From Typha latifolia (lineage: Eukaryota > Streptophyta > Magnoliopsida > Poales > Typhaceae), in assembly GCA_019914945.1 (NCBI GenBank), contig CM034099.1, forward strand, positions 8,507,001 to 8,571,000: 64,000 nt of DNA, read 5' to 3'. The notes below the pieces were generated by a model. It worked only from the letters and a program-made list of their open reading frames with translations, was not told the DNA's origin and searched no databases. This document shows, piece after piece, positions 36,906 to 48,195 of the stretch. Numbering within the stretch: position 1 is the first letter of the stretch; each line of letters begins with the position of its first letter. The translations under genes and the position numbers were made by a program.

Positions 36906-37446
36906 TCCCATTAAACTTAAACGATCAGTCAATCTAAACACAGATGTATTAAATAACAATCTATTTATTACCACCGTTATTATCAGTGGGACACGTGTCA
37001 GTCACTCTTTGAAGGGTGCCAACTAAGAAGTGATAGAGCAATTGCTTAGAAATGACCAACCAGCGATCCAGTTGGAGATTTCAAGGAAGGAGAGGAATAT
37101 TTGGAAGGTTGATTTTCTTTCCTTTTTTTCTCTTTTCCTAATTACAGAAGCCCTTGCTTGTCATTGTTCGAATATATGGTAAATATTTACATAATCATTT
37201 AGACTATGGTAATTCTCCAATTATAGTTAGTACATTATGATGGTATCTCTAATTTCATACTATATTTATCGTCCATCTGAAAACATTAGTTTTAATTTCT
37301 TCCAGTGAAGTTCAGCAAATAAAACTTGTATATATAAAACTAATAAAATGGCTACTTAATTGCATTCACTTATGATTTCAAACTCCAGAGTTTGATTTAT
37401 TATGCATACCGTAGCACAAAGTAATTCGAAAAAGGTAACATACGCT
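36906..37446. other. 3' flank of the copper transporter gene
   Basis: AT-rich; probably holds the COPT 3' UTR near 37250-37446. No other feature recognised. Confidence 0.4.
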
Positions 37447-37932
37447 TTAGTTTTTGGAGGTGCTCCTATTGTTAGCCTCTTCATCACTAGCACTGGATCG
37501 GAAGCTTCTAGAAAGGAGGAATCCAAGCGCATGGCCCACCACCGCGGCGATGAACACGCCCCCGTTGAAGGACATGACGGCGAGCATCACCATGTACGCG
37601 AGGCCCATCTGGATGCCATGGACGACGGCGAGAGCACCACCAGAGACGCCCCTCCGGCTGCCGGAGATGGAGGAGAGGGTTTCGGCTATGGCGGCGACGG
37701 CGGCGACGAAGACGAGGGAGAGGAAGTACATACCGAGGCCGCGGTCGCCGGGCCAACCGGCGAAGAGGACCTGCGCGTGCTTCCCCCAGAAGAAGGTCAT
37801 GTGCATCACGGTGCCATCGCCCATGTCATGCTCCATGTTGGTGTCGGTGGGGGGCATCATCATGCCCATGCCATCGTCGCCTCGTCCAGCTCCCATTGCC
37901 ATTTTCCAATCCCTAGTTTCTCTCTCAACCAA
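37447..37932 (-). CDS. COPT: COPT/Ctr copper transporter
   Basis: High-affinity Cu(I) uptake; Ctr proteins work as trimers in the plasma membrane or inner membranes. One exon, 161 residues. The N-terminus is Met-rich (GMGMMMPP, NMEHDMGDGTVMHM), the copper-collecting part. HMTFFWGKHAQVLFAGWPG is the typical family stretch. Three membrane segments: about 66-86 (GMYFLSLVFVAAVAAIAETL), 99-121 and 124-140. Segment 2 carries the MxxxM copper gate (M116, M120 in MVMLAVM) and segment 3 the GxxxG packing motif (GHALG, 133-137). The C-terminus lacks the Cys-Cys or His tail seen in some members. The start could be the second Met (37902), which gives a form starting MAMGAGRG. Strongly GC-rich, unlike its surroundings. 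Closest in layout to the COPT1/2 type. Confidence 0.96.
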   Translation of the reverse strand: MVERETRDWKMAMGAGRGDDGMGMMMPPTDTNMEHDMGDGTVMHMTFFWGKHAQVLFAGWPGDRGLGMYFLSLVFVAAVAAIAETLSSISGSRRGVSGGALAVVHGIQMGLAYMVMLAVMSFNGGVFIAAVVGHALGFLLSRSFRSSASDEEANNRSTSKN

Positions 37933-38184
37933 GGGGAGAGGGGATGATTGGGAAATCTCGGGGGCAGTTGGGTGGAAAGTTAATTGGCTCTTTGTAAGGA
38001 GAGAGAGAGAGTGGGGGTTTTTGTTGGGAAAAGATAAATAAAATAAGAAGGTAATTTACCCATAGAACCCTGTACTTTCAGTAAAATGCATAAGGTAGGG
38101 TGTTATTTGCTTAATGATAGGGAGTTATATGTAAAATATTTTAAATAAAGGAAGAAAGAGAGAGACAAGAAGAATCATTGGTTT

Positions 38185-38240
38185 CATCGGGCGGGGCCCG
38201 GCTGATTCATCGGGCGGGGCCCGGCTGATTCATCGAACGG
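38185..38240. repeat. 23-bp GC-rich tandem repeat upstream of COPT
   Basis: Two exact units of CATCGGGCGGGGCCCGGCTG plus ATT (38185-38207 and 38208-38230), followed by a partial third (CATCG). It is about 255-300 bp upstream of the COPT start. Each unit has the palindrome GGGGCCC. A promoter role is possible but unproven. Confidence 0.85.
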
Positions 38241-39097
38241 AGAAGTAAGTTGTCGTCAGCTCTGTTACCGATCTCAAGGTTTGGTTAAGCGGGCGCGGCT
38301 CAAGCTTGCTTAGTTCATTAACTAAGGAGTCGAGCTTGAGCTGAGATTTTGAGCTCGTTTAACAAAAATAAGTCGAGAAATTAGTTGGTTAAAATGATTT
38401 GAAGAAAGGAGGTAGTGTTGGAGCTCAAGTATTCTTTATTTTTGAGTCGTTCACACTCCTAGGAATTGCAACCCGAGAACTTAGCTGCCTCACTCTGTGA
38501 TAGTGGGCCAAAATTGGATATAATATCTAAGCAAGTGATTGGAATTACAAGGGAGGGATAGAAAAATACGGGAAGACACACTTATTCGTTGATAGTATCT
38601 CAAAATTTTCAACAATCTTTATCGTCAAATTTTAAAGACGAGGTAAACCCACTCAGAAAGGACTTTTGGAGAGTACATATGGTCTAAATCTGACTCGAAC
38701 TAGACCAGTTTTAATCGGGTTGAGCCTAACCCAAAAGCCCTATCTACTATTTTCATCTATAACCTGACCCATAATGTATGCATAATTTTATAATTTTTGT
38801 AGTTTCATATTAAATATTTAGTAAACTATATATCAATATATAAGTATATTTTTATAAAATAATTAAAATATCTTTATATAAGTTTATTAAACTCAACCCA
38901 ATAAGATATAATGTTTTATATTTTACACATTATGTTAGACCCATTATATCCAACTGAAGTCTAATATCTAATAAGCTAGAATATTCTAGCTTGGCTCGAA
39001 TTTGGCCCGGCCCACTAGCTCGACAAAATATAATAGTACAACTATTTTGGTAGAGAACTGGTATGCTATTAACTAATCCTTATTAACTAATCCCCAA
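38241..39097. other. Intergenic, no gene seen
   Basis: No coding family recognised; low-complexity AT-rich in part (38760-38960). Confidence 0.4.
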
Positions 39098-39367
39098 TTA
39101 CTGGCAAAAGTAGCAGCAGTTTATGAAGCCTTACATGTAGTCAAAGATTGTGATATTGATAGCATCCAAATTGAAATAGACTCCCAAATTTTTGTAAACA
39201 TAATGCGGCTCTTCTTCAACATGGGCTATAGAATCCATCATCTTGGATATATAAGTATTTCTTCAAAAATACCCAAGAATTTTAATGTTACTTATATTTT
39301 TCATGATGCCAACCTAACTTCTAATTGGCTTTACGTATATGGGGCATGTTGTGTAATACTCCAATAA
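39098..39367 (+). pseudogene. RNase H-like fragment (LINE type), unbroken frame
   Basis: An open 89-codon frame without a start codon: LLAKVAAVYEALHVVKDCDI, IQIEIDSQIFVNIM, and NVTYIFHDANLTSNWLYVYG. It matches the C-terminal RNase H domain (RVT_3) of plant LINEs or domesticated RNase H proteins, with EIDS at the acidic site and HDAN where RDAN is usual. No flanking domain is seen, so a fragment is most likely. Confidence 0.7.
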
Positions 39368-40121
39368 GGTGGACGGGCGGCGGAAGTGATCCCTAATCAC
39401 TCACAAATAAGAGCAAATGGAATAGCAATAAATCTTGGTAAACAAATATTAGCAAAGCTAATTTCAATACCAAACGAGAAATCCACAACCAAGATACTAG
39501 ATATAGAGAACTTTTAATCACCTAAAACAATCACAAGCAAGAATGCCAAACCTATGCAAACCATAAAGAAAATAAAATAAGAGATAATATTTACATAGTT
39601 CAGCGGCGTGCCTATATGCACGGGCAATGCAATTTCTAACCCATTAATAGAGATGCAAATATAATATTTTCAAGCCTCCAATCTAATAGAGATATAAATA
39701 CAAATAATTTCCAACCCTTTAATCTCTCCATAATATAATAAAAGAGTGTTATTTCAAAAGTCATTTTCTATTACTGCAAATATCTCTCTTTTTAATCCTC
39801 TCTGTTAACCCTAAAACCCATCATAAGATATTTATGGGTGTGATTTACGAAAGGGAAGAAAATCTGTGGGGGCATTTAAACGTCTACCCTAGTGCGTTCA
39901 AACACCCTTTTACTAGTCTCTATAAATACGAACAATTTAGCTTTGATTGAGCCAAAAAAACTAATAATTCTCCCCCTCAAGTGAAAATTCTAAAACTTTG
40001 ATGAAATTTATCAAAAAATGACCGTAAATTTTAAATATGCACGGCCTACACATTTGTGTCCAAAGATGCTAAATCCAAAAAACCAAATATTGTAAGAATT
40101 AATCCCAAATATCAAAGGGTC
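39368..40121. other. Non-coding flank of the copia element
   Basis: AT-rich. The minus strand holds GAGGGGGAGAATTATTAG near 39968, which looks like a polypurine tract followed by an LTR, so this may be the end of an older copia-type element; no domain supports it. The copia insertion at 40127 splits this region from 45500 onward. Confidence 0.3.
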
Positions 40122-40126
40122 ATGAC

Positions 40127-40311
40127 TATTAGAGTTATTATATATATATATATATAATTCATTTATCTTATTTTATCATGACCTTGTATAAATAGGGCTT
40201 TGCTCTCTCTTTCATGATATGCAAATACAAAATATATTTCTCCCAAACTCTTCTCTTCTCCTTCTCTCTTCTCTCTCAACCCAATCTAGGGTCAAGCCTA
40301 ATAACATTACA
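40127..40311 (+). repeat. 5' LTR of the copia element
   Basis: Begins TATTAGAGTTATTATATA and ends AATAACATTACA. Contains TATAAATA at 40187-40194, the likely promoter, and a CTCTTCTCC-rich leader. Nearly identical to the 3' LTR, differing in the length of (TA)n and a few bases. Confidence 0.95.
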
Positions 40312-40323
40312 TGGTATCAGAGC
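40312..40323 (+). promoter_or_regulatory. Primer-binding site
   Basis: TGGTATCAGAGC, complementary to the 3' end of plant initiator Met tRNA, directly after the LTR. Confidence 0.93.
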
Positions 40324-40980
40324 AATCTCGATCTCTAGAGACACTTGTTGGATCTCTCATTCTCCAACAGTCCCTCTCCATCTCCCTCTTCGATTATGTC
40401 TTCTTCTTCTTCTTCTTCTTCTTCTTCTTCTTTCTTTCACCATTTTCGATCTCGAGAGCTACCCCCCTCACTCCTCGAGTCGTCTGCTGCTGCAGTAGCC
40501 ACTATCACAGCCTCCACCACAATTGCAGACGCAGCAGCAGCAATTAGCCATAGCAGCTGCAGCTGCCATTGTTTTCAGCAGTAGCACAACATGTTTTTTG
40601 GCCTCCTCACCATCTTCTTCGTTCAGTAGCAGTAGCATCACTGTGTTCAACAGCAGTAGCAGTAGCACAACCACATATTTCTTCAATCCAGAAGCAGCAG
40701 CAGCAAATTTTTTTTTCTCTTCGGCTATTGCCCACTAGGTGTTCGACGAAAGTCCTTTTGTCTCCACAACCCTCTTCTTTTGCAGTTTTCGATTCTTGCA
40801 ACAACAACATTTTTTTTAACTAGTACCCACCACGTGAAGGTTTATTGTATCCATAGCTCCCCTTCCTTCTTTTTTTCTCTGCTGCACTATTCAAAAGTCC
40901 TGCTCACTAAGTGTTCGTCAAAAGGCTTGAGTGTGGTCAAGTTGGAAATCTTGAATCACTTTCAAAGTGTTTGATAGATT

Positions 40981-43900
40981 GATGTCCCTTCCAATGGCGT
41001 CTTATGTCCCGGTTGATCATGAGAGTGTATCATTAGTCGGTTTTCTACTTGTCACTCAGCGGGATTGGACCACATGGGCCTCTTCCATTGAGACGGTCCT
41101 CCGTAGTCGACGTCTTCTCTGGCACATCGATGGCATCTCTGCGGGGTGTGCTCCCTCTCGCACTATCATCCGGGCCACCACTGTGGCTTCTACTGAGTTT
41201 GATACACCCAAGGCTATTTAGTCAGAGGTTTCATCTTTGGAGTATGATGAGTGGGCCCTACGTGACATGAAGGTTTGCACCTACCTCATCTTGCAGGTTG
41301 ATCAATTGTTTCGGCCTCAGCTTCAGACCCTGTCTTTTGCTCAGGCTATATGGGCCCATCTCAATCGCCGATTCATTCAGATGCGTCGCTTTCAGCTTCG
41401 TCGTGAGGCTCAGGAGGTCAAACAGGGTCAACTCTTTATTCAGGACTTTTACGCCTGCATGACTGACATATAGCGTGAGCTTACCTCAATGGAGCCTACT
41501 TTCTACCCCTCTGACTCGATGTCTGCTCGGCGCCACCGTGACGAGGATCATCTAATGGATTTCCTAAATGCCCTTCGTCCGGAATTTGGAGATTTGACTC
41601 GGCATCTATTGCATCGCTCCACTCTCCCGAGCTTGGACAGTGTCATAGCTGAGCTACGAGCTGAGGAGCTTAGGCAGCGTCTCTTACCCTCTTAGCAGGT
41701 CACCTCTATACTATCGTCTGTTGTCATAGAGAGTGTGCTTGGTGCTGCTCCTATTCCTATATCAGTCACGCCTGATATTTTGACTACTGGTCGCATCTCT
41801 CATTTGCCTGGACGAGATCATCACTCATCGCGTCTCACGTGTACTCATTGCGGTCGTCATAGTCATCTTGTCGCTTGTTATTATCAACTTCATCCTAAGC
41901 TATGTCCCCGTTCTAGCAAAGGGGGGTCAAGCAAGGACAATAGTCGTCACTTGGCTTCCTCGATCGCTGCACCAAGCACTAATTCATCTAATCACTTCAG
42001 CAATCCCACCTTCAGCAGTGCGCAACTCCAGCAGATTCAGCAACTCATTTATGGAGCTTTCAGCTTCACTAGTGCCTCTACTTCTGCCTCTGTTGTTTTT
42101 GGTATGACAAAACCCTGGATTTTTTATTCTGGCACCTCACATCATATGACTGGTGACTCTTCCATCTTTACTAAACTCACCCCTGCCCCTATGACCCTTC
42201 CTTATGTTCACACATCTGATAGGACCCATTATCCCATCTCTCACGTTGGCTACATTACCCTTACCACGGATCCCACAAGTCGTCTTACTTTATCTAATGT
42301 TTAGCTTGTTCCTGGCCTAACCATGAGTCTTATTTTTATTACTCAGCTTTCTGACTCTGGTTATACTGTATCATTCTCCTCTACTTCTTGTGTTGTGCAG
42401 GACCTGTCTTCAGGCCAGAGGATTGGGATCGATAGTCGGATCCACGGGCTTTACTACTTGGATCAGCTTCATCTGCCCATCAATTCACCCCGTGCTTGTC
42501 TAGTCACTCCTCTCCCTCCTTCAGACCTGTGGCATCGACATCTAGGTCATGTATCGAGTCAGCGTCTCAAGACCTTGTCTTGGTCTGGACGCTTAGGCAG
42601 TAGTCATTTTTCTTGTTTGTCCCCTTGTACTAGCTGCAGGTTGGCAAAACACTAGGCCATTCCCTTCCCTCTTAATGCAAATATCTTAGATTCCCCTTTT
42701 CACATTGTGCACTCTGATATTTGGGGCCCTACTCCGCTGTCTTCGCGTCTTGGTTTTCTCTACTATGTGTATTTCATTGATCATTTCTCTCGTTTCACTT
42801 GGGTTTACCTCATGCGTCAACACTCTGAGGTGTCTCAGATCTATCATGATTTATCTTCCATGGTTCGTACTCAGTTCGGTCGATCTATTAAAATCTTACG
42901 ATCTGACAGTGCTGGGGAGTACCTTTCCTCTGAATTTCATTCTATTCATGTTTCTGTCGGCACCCTACCTCAGCAATTGTGTCCCTATATCCCTGCTCAG
43001 AATGGTGTTGCCGAACAGAAGCATCGTCATCTTCTTGAGACCACTTATGCTCTTCTCTTTGAGGCTTCTGTTCCTCGTTCTTATTGGGTTGAGGCTCTTC
43101 TTACTGCTCCCTATCTAATTAATCGAACTCCATCTTTAGCCTTTGATGGTGTGACCCTGTACGAGTGTCTCCATGGTACTTCACCATCTTATGATCATCT
43201 TCGTATCTTTGGTTGCACCTGCTTTGTTCTTCTTTCTCCCGGTGAACGCAACAAGTTATCCCCTAAATGCATCTTTCTAGGATATAGTCCTGACCATAAA
43301 TGTTATCATTGTTATGACACTTATGCTCATCGTCTTAGGATATCACGCCATGTCACTTTTCTAAAAGAGATACCCTTCTTCACCTCCGACACTTTGGCTC
43401 CTTCGAACTTATCATTTCTAGATCTCTCTACACCTATCCTATCCTCCGTCCCTTCGGATATCCCTATCTCAGCCCCACCATCTGCCCCCCACTTGTCTGA
43501 TACTCTACCCATCAACATCCATTTACTATCACTTCCATCTGCTTCTCCAGACCTCTCTCTCACTGAGGTTCCACCTCTTCTAGAGGAGTACCCCCCCCCA
43601 TGACGACCTTCCCATACTTCTACACTCGCAGGTCGTGTCCCCCTCCTATAGTTGAGCCTTCCTCTACTGGTAGTATCCCTCCGATCGTCCCATCCTCTAC
43701 TGTGACGGCTCCTGCACCCGCTCGTCGCAATCCAGAGCGTGAGCATCGCCCTCCTGACTGGTATGGATTTATTATGTCTTCCGCTACATACTCTCCCTAG
43801 TTTCACACTTTTCTTGCAGCCATCCACTCCACCCCTCAGCCCAGGTCCTATCGTGAGGCCGTCCAGGTTTCAGAGTGGCAGCAGGCCAGGCAGATGAGCT

Positions 43901-45293
43901 TCAGGCCCTTCAGCGGATGCATACTTGGGATGTCCCTCGCCCACCAAACATTGTGCCTGTCAACTGTAAATGGATCTTCAAGGTCAAGTATCGACTTGAT
44001 GGATCCATAGCTAGGTACAAAGCTCGTCTCATTGCTCAAGGCTTTACTCAAGAGTACGGGATAGACTATGAGGAGACCTTTGCTTTAGTTGCCTAGATGA
44101 CTTCTGTCCGCACTCTTCTTGTTGTTGCTTCTAGTCATCAGTGGCCTTTACATCAAATGGACGTAAAGAATGCGTTTCTTTATGGTCTTCTTGATGAGGA
44201 GGTATATGTGGATCCTCCACCTGGTTTTCCTCTTCCTCCAGGTCACATCTGTCGACTGTGTCGTATTATCTATGGGCTCAAGCAGGCCCCTCATGCCTAG
44301 TTTGATCGATTTCGTAGTATTCTCATAGCCTACGAATTTCAGGAGAGCCCATCTGGGCCATATCTATTTTTGTGCTCTTCTACTTAGGGTCGGGTCATCC
44401 TTCTTTTGTATGTCGATGATATGATTATCACTAGAGATGACTCGCTGATATTCGCTCTCTCCAACAGCATCTTCAGCATCAGTTTGAGATGAAGGATCTC
44501 GGTTCTCTTCGATACTTTTTGGGTATCAAAATTGCTCAGTCATTCCATGGCCTTTTGCTGTCCCAGCAAAAGTATATTACATACATTCTTTGTCGTGCCA
44601 CCATCACTGATACTCGTCCTGCTGCTACCTCAGTTGAGCTTCATGTGAAGGCACTCGTCTACCTGACTATTACCCGGCCTGATATCTCTTATGCAGTTGG
44701 TCTTGTTACTCAATTCATGCAGGCTTCTCGATCTGCCCACTATGCCGCTCTTATACGTATTCTTCGATACCTTCGTGGCTCTATCACTCGCTCTCTTTTC
44801 ATGCCATTGACTTCCATCTTGGCTCTGCGAGCTTATTTCGATGCAGATTATGCTAGTGATAGGTCTGATCAAAAATTTACTACTGGCTTTTGCATTTTTC
44901 TAAGAGATTCCTTGATTTCTTGGCATAGCAAGAAGTAGAATGTGGTCTCTCTCCAGTACTGAGTCAGAGTATTATGCTATGTGCGCGGCAACAAAGGAGA
45001 TTGTTTGGCTTTGTCGTCTCCTTAGTGATATGGGTGTTCCCTTACCCCTCCCAACTTCTCTTCATGTCGACAATGATAGCGCTAAAAAGCTTACTGAAAA
45101 TTCTATTTTTCATGAGAGGACAAAGCACATTGAAGTCAATATGCACTACACTCATTAGGAGTACCGAGCTGGCATTATTTTGCTCCATCACCTCAGCACT
45201 GAGGAGTAGATTGCTGACTTCTTCATGAAGTCTCTTCCCCTTCCATGTTTTGAGCATTTAGTCAGCAAATTCTCAATTTATGATCCACCTTGA
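40981..45293 (+). pseudogene. Copia gag-pol polyprotein, broken
   Basis: Gag from ATG 40981 with a zinc knuckle CTHCGRHSHLVAC (about 41840-41880). Protease near 42116 reads FYSGTSHHMT where DSG is expected. Integrase has WHRHLGH and CTSC (42530-42640), then HSDIWGP, RSDSAGEY and QNGVAEQKHR (42707-43050). Reverse transcriptase has [22 protein letters not shown] and YVDDM (44409-44423). RNase H at 44830-45210 has YFDADYASD and STESEYYAM. Premature stops in the true frame, all TAG: 41219, 41471, 41693, 42302, 42653, 43798, 44094, 44298, 44385, 44936, 45156 and 45207. Frame shifts lie at a C-run near 43590, near 43885, near 44455 and at a CT-run near 44950. The natural stop is TGA 45291-45293. 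Confidence 0.95.
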
Positions 45294-45305
45294 GTTTGAG
45301 GGGGG

Positions 45306-45494
45306 TATTAAAGTTATTAGATATATATATATATATATTATTCATTTATCTTATTTTATCATGACCTTGTATAAATAGGGCTTTGCTCTCTCTTTCATGA
45401 TATGCAAATACAAATTATTTTTCTCCCATACTCTTCTCTTCTCCTTCTCTCTTCTCCCTCAACCCAATCTAGGGTCAAGCCTAATAATGTTACA
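45306..45494 (+). repeat. 3' LTR of the copia element
   Basis: Begins TATTAAAGTTATTAGATA and ends AATAATGTTACA, TATAAATA at 45370-45377. Directly follows the polypurine tract TTTGAGGGGGG. Confidence 0.95.
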
Positions 45495-45499
45495 ATGAC

Positions 45500-45597
45500 C
45501 ACAAATAGTTTAAACATGGGGAGACTTGGTAGCTTTGACACGAATAGGCCTTCAAGGGTGGCATACCCAAATTTATGTGGATAAAGATGTGCTATGC

Positions 45598-45637
<40 letters not shown>

Positions 45638-46806
45638 ATCATAGCCGGTGACTTCAAACATGCTATCAGTAGCGTGTACTCCTCAACAGGCTGCTGCTTC
45701 CTTATCTTCAATGGCATGTGCAGGATCTTTCATTCCCACATTTTGCCAAACACCTAATGGGCAAGTCCAATCTTATCATCTCCAAGCCTTCTAGTTAAGC
45801 AACACTTAATTTAAATATCTCTCTTAGGGAATGAACAAATATTTCCTTACACAAAGCATAGAATTGCAAATACTAATTAGCGTTTTAATTTGTAATTAGC
45901 AATTTATGAATAAAATACATACGTTTTGTAATATCTAATCAGAAGGAGCCGAAATGCAAAATTGTAAAACTATACTGACAAATTTTATAAAAGGAAGATA
46001 ATGAATAAAAAGTTAATATGGCAACCCTTGTAAATGGATATTCTTACTCTTAATCAAGTATTAATAGATCTTTTAAATCAATTGAATATTTGCAGAAAAA
46101 ATTAAATTCATTATCTATGAGTAAATATCAAAATTATATTTTATATATTTTTATTAATTTTAAATACTAGCATTCCAACAACTTTTAAAGCGTGTCAAAA
46201 TTAACTTGTTTAAACACCATTTTAAATGTAACTTTGGAATACTGAGTCTTTGCATTTAAGAATACCAAAATTTATGTTTGAAAGACTCATGTTGCTGTGT
46301 GAACACATTGAAAAGAAAACTTATTTTTAGCTTTGATTTTCTTAGTCAACCTTTATGATATTTGTACATATACAAAATTTCTAGACATAATTACATATTA
46401 TAAATATTTTAAATGTATTACCAATTACATAAATATCTTACACAATTAATACAATCCTAAGTTAAGATCCTGGCCCGGAAAGAAGATGAGGACTCAGCCT
46501 AGGGCATTAGAGTCTGGACTAGATCTAGCCAACTAGGGATTTGGAGTGTAACCTGCCCTTCTCATGCTTTTTCAAAATTGTTATTATGATCAATTTTTGA
46601 AGTTTTCAGTGATAATTATATAAAACTTCACTTTAATAAACTAGCTTGCCATAAGTATATGACTATGATGCAAATGAAGTCCATTAACTGAGAGATAATT
46701 AACATAGCTTTCAAGAGATGACTACATTATAAGTAGACATGGATGCATGATTGAATATTATAATTCTACACCAAAATGTTTGGCCACTTTTGTGCAATTA
46801 ATCTTC

Positions 46807-46859
<53 letters not shown>

Positions 46860-47490
46860 GTTTCTCAACTTTATTCAATCTTATAAACTCAAAAACCTTT
46901 TAGGATTTATTAGTGGCAAAAGCAAAGTTCATAGCAGAGTGCAAGTACTTAATTCAGATAAGAATCTTATAAGAATGAGTCGTATGGACTAGAGAAACAG
47001 AAACGTCTGATCAATAGATTCTGCAATCACTAACTTCACATTTTAAAATAAGATTAAAAGAATACTATGTTTACCTTGTATAAATTGATCAAAAATGATC
47101 TGAAAGTTATTCAATATTATTATCTAATATCATAGTACAAGAGAAAATTCTTACTTTTTGTAAGAAAAGAATAGCAATTATTTTACACTCAAAGGTAGGT
47201 ATTTTAATTATCTATATGCATTTATTAATATAATTTATAAATATTTTCGTTACAATTCTAAAAAGAATCAAAAGATTTTAATGATAATTATGTAAAAGAA
47301 AATCCTTTAAATTATAATTTATATTCTCAACAAACAGGAGGCCTTATTGGCAACTTAGCTAGTTAAGTATTTCTTTATATGGTGGAAATTATTCCTTTAA
47401 AAGGGATTCCTTTTGGTTTGAGTGTTCTTCCACAACACCTCTCTTCACCTTTTAGCATGTTGGGCTCTTATAGAGAGAGAGAGAGAGTTC
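45500..47490. other. Intergenic, AT-rich
   Basis: (TA)n at about 45602-45636 and 46809-46857. The first 300 bases continue the region split by the copia element. The end probably holds the MIR393 promoter, with a short (GA)n at 47472-47486. No protein gene recognised. Confidence 0.4.
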
Positions 47491-47499
47491 ATCTCATTA

Positions 47500-47610
47500 G
47501 CAATGGCTCAAAGGAAGCATCCAAAGGGATCGCATTGATCCTTTTGTGCACCAATTTAGGATCATGCCATCCCTTTGGATACCTCCTCTAGCCATTAATT
47601 TACTCCTCCT
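47500..47610 (+). ncRNA. MIR393: MIR393 precursor hairpin
   Basis: Positions 47520-47541 match mature miR393 (starts TCCAAAGGGATCGCATTGAT, 22 nt) as I know it from many plants. The opposite arm, about 47559-47581, holds ATCATGCCATCCCTTTGGAT, close to known miR393 star forms. The arms pair almost fully around a short loop (47542-47557): CCAAAGGGAT with ATCCCTTTGG and GATCC with GGATC, with a C:C mismatch and one bulged U. miR393 is known to direct cleavage of TIR1/AFB auxin-receptor mRNAs. The hairpin gives the strand as plus. The precursor ends given here are approximate. Confidence 0.96.
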
Positions 47611-48195
47611 TTCTTCATCCGGGGAAAATATTCTTGCATGATCACAAAAATATTATGATGATGGAAGCTGCATAAGCTGATCACTTCTCACAAATTCTAC
47701 CAACATTAGTAGAGGTTGAGATATATTAATATCTCTGTCGAAGTTCGCTATTGATCAACAATACCAAAGGTAATTTTTTTTTCCTGATGCTTTTCTTATT
47801 CTCTCTTCATCTTGGGTTCTTCCATCCTTTTTTTTTTTCCTAATCAAAGTCCGTAAAAAATTCATTCAAGCATTCACGATTACAAAGTAATCCGTAGGTG
47901 CATCAGGCCAGCCATTCCATACAAATAATTAAGTTCTCGAGAAGAATTTAAATGTATACATTCATAATTATCAAATCACCAATTCATACAAATAGTTCTT
48001 CCATCCTTTGTCGGCATACATATGCATCAAAGAATTTGCCTCACATAAATTAAGATACAAATGTCCTGAAATATTAATACACCATCCGCTGCTCTGCTAA
48101 CAATTATTATTCTTGAACAATATAGACACTAATTAAATCATGCATCATGAGGTAAAGCAAAGAATCCCAGGTAATAACTCTCTCGAGGTAATTAA
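47611..48195. other. Between MIR393 and the PAR1 3' end
   Basis: Primary-transcript tail of MIR393 and 3' UTR of PAR1 are expected here. Nothing further recognised. Confidence 0.4.

Larger units (their letters stand above)
40127..45494 (+). mobile_element. Full-length Ty1/copia retrotransposon, inactive
   Basis: Two LTRs (40127-40311, 185 bp, and 45306-45494, 189 bp) inside a perfect 5-bp target duplication ATGAC (40122-40126 and 45495-45499). The primer-binding site TGGTATCAGAGC starts at 40312, next to the LTR, and matches plant initiator Met tRNA. The polypurine tract TTTGAGGGGGG precedes the 3' LTR. Domain order gag, protease, integrase, RT, RNase H is the copia order. The LTRs begin TATTA rather than TG. 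The coding part is broken by stops and frame shifts. Confidence 0.95.

Noticed and set aside
37402..38041. Plus-strand frames of 181 and 195 codons
   Set aside because: Antisense to the COPT gene, which has clear domains; the GC-rich codon use keeps the other frames open.
43327..43827. 166-codon minus-strand frame
   Set aside because: Antisense to the copia integrase C-terminal region; no domain.
45395..45661. 88-codon minus-strand frame (HKFGYATLEGLFVSKLPSLP)
   Set aside because: Considered as a remnant of an older minus-strand copia element, but no known domain, and it crosses a (TA)n tract and the copia 3' LTR edge.
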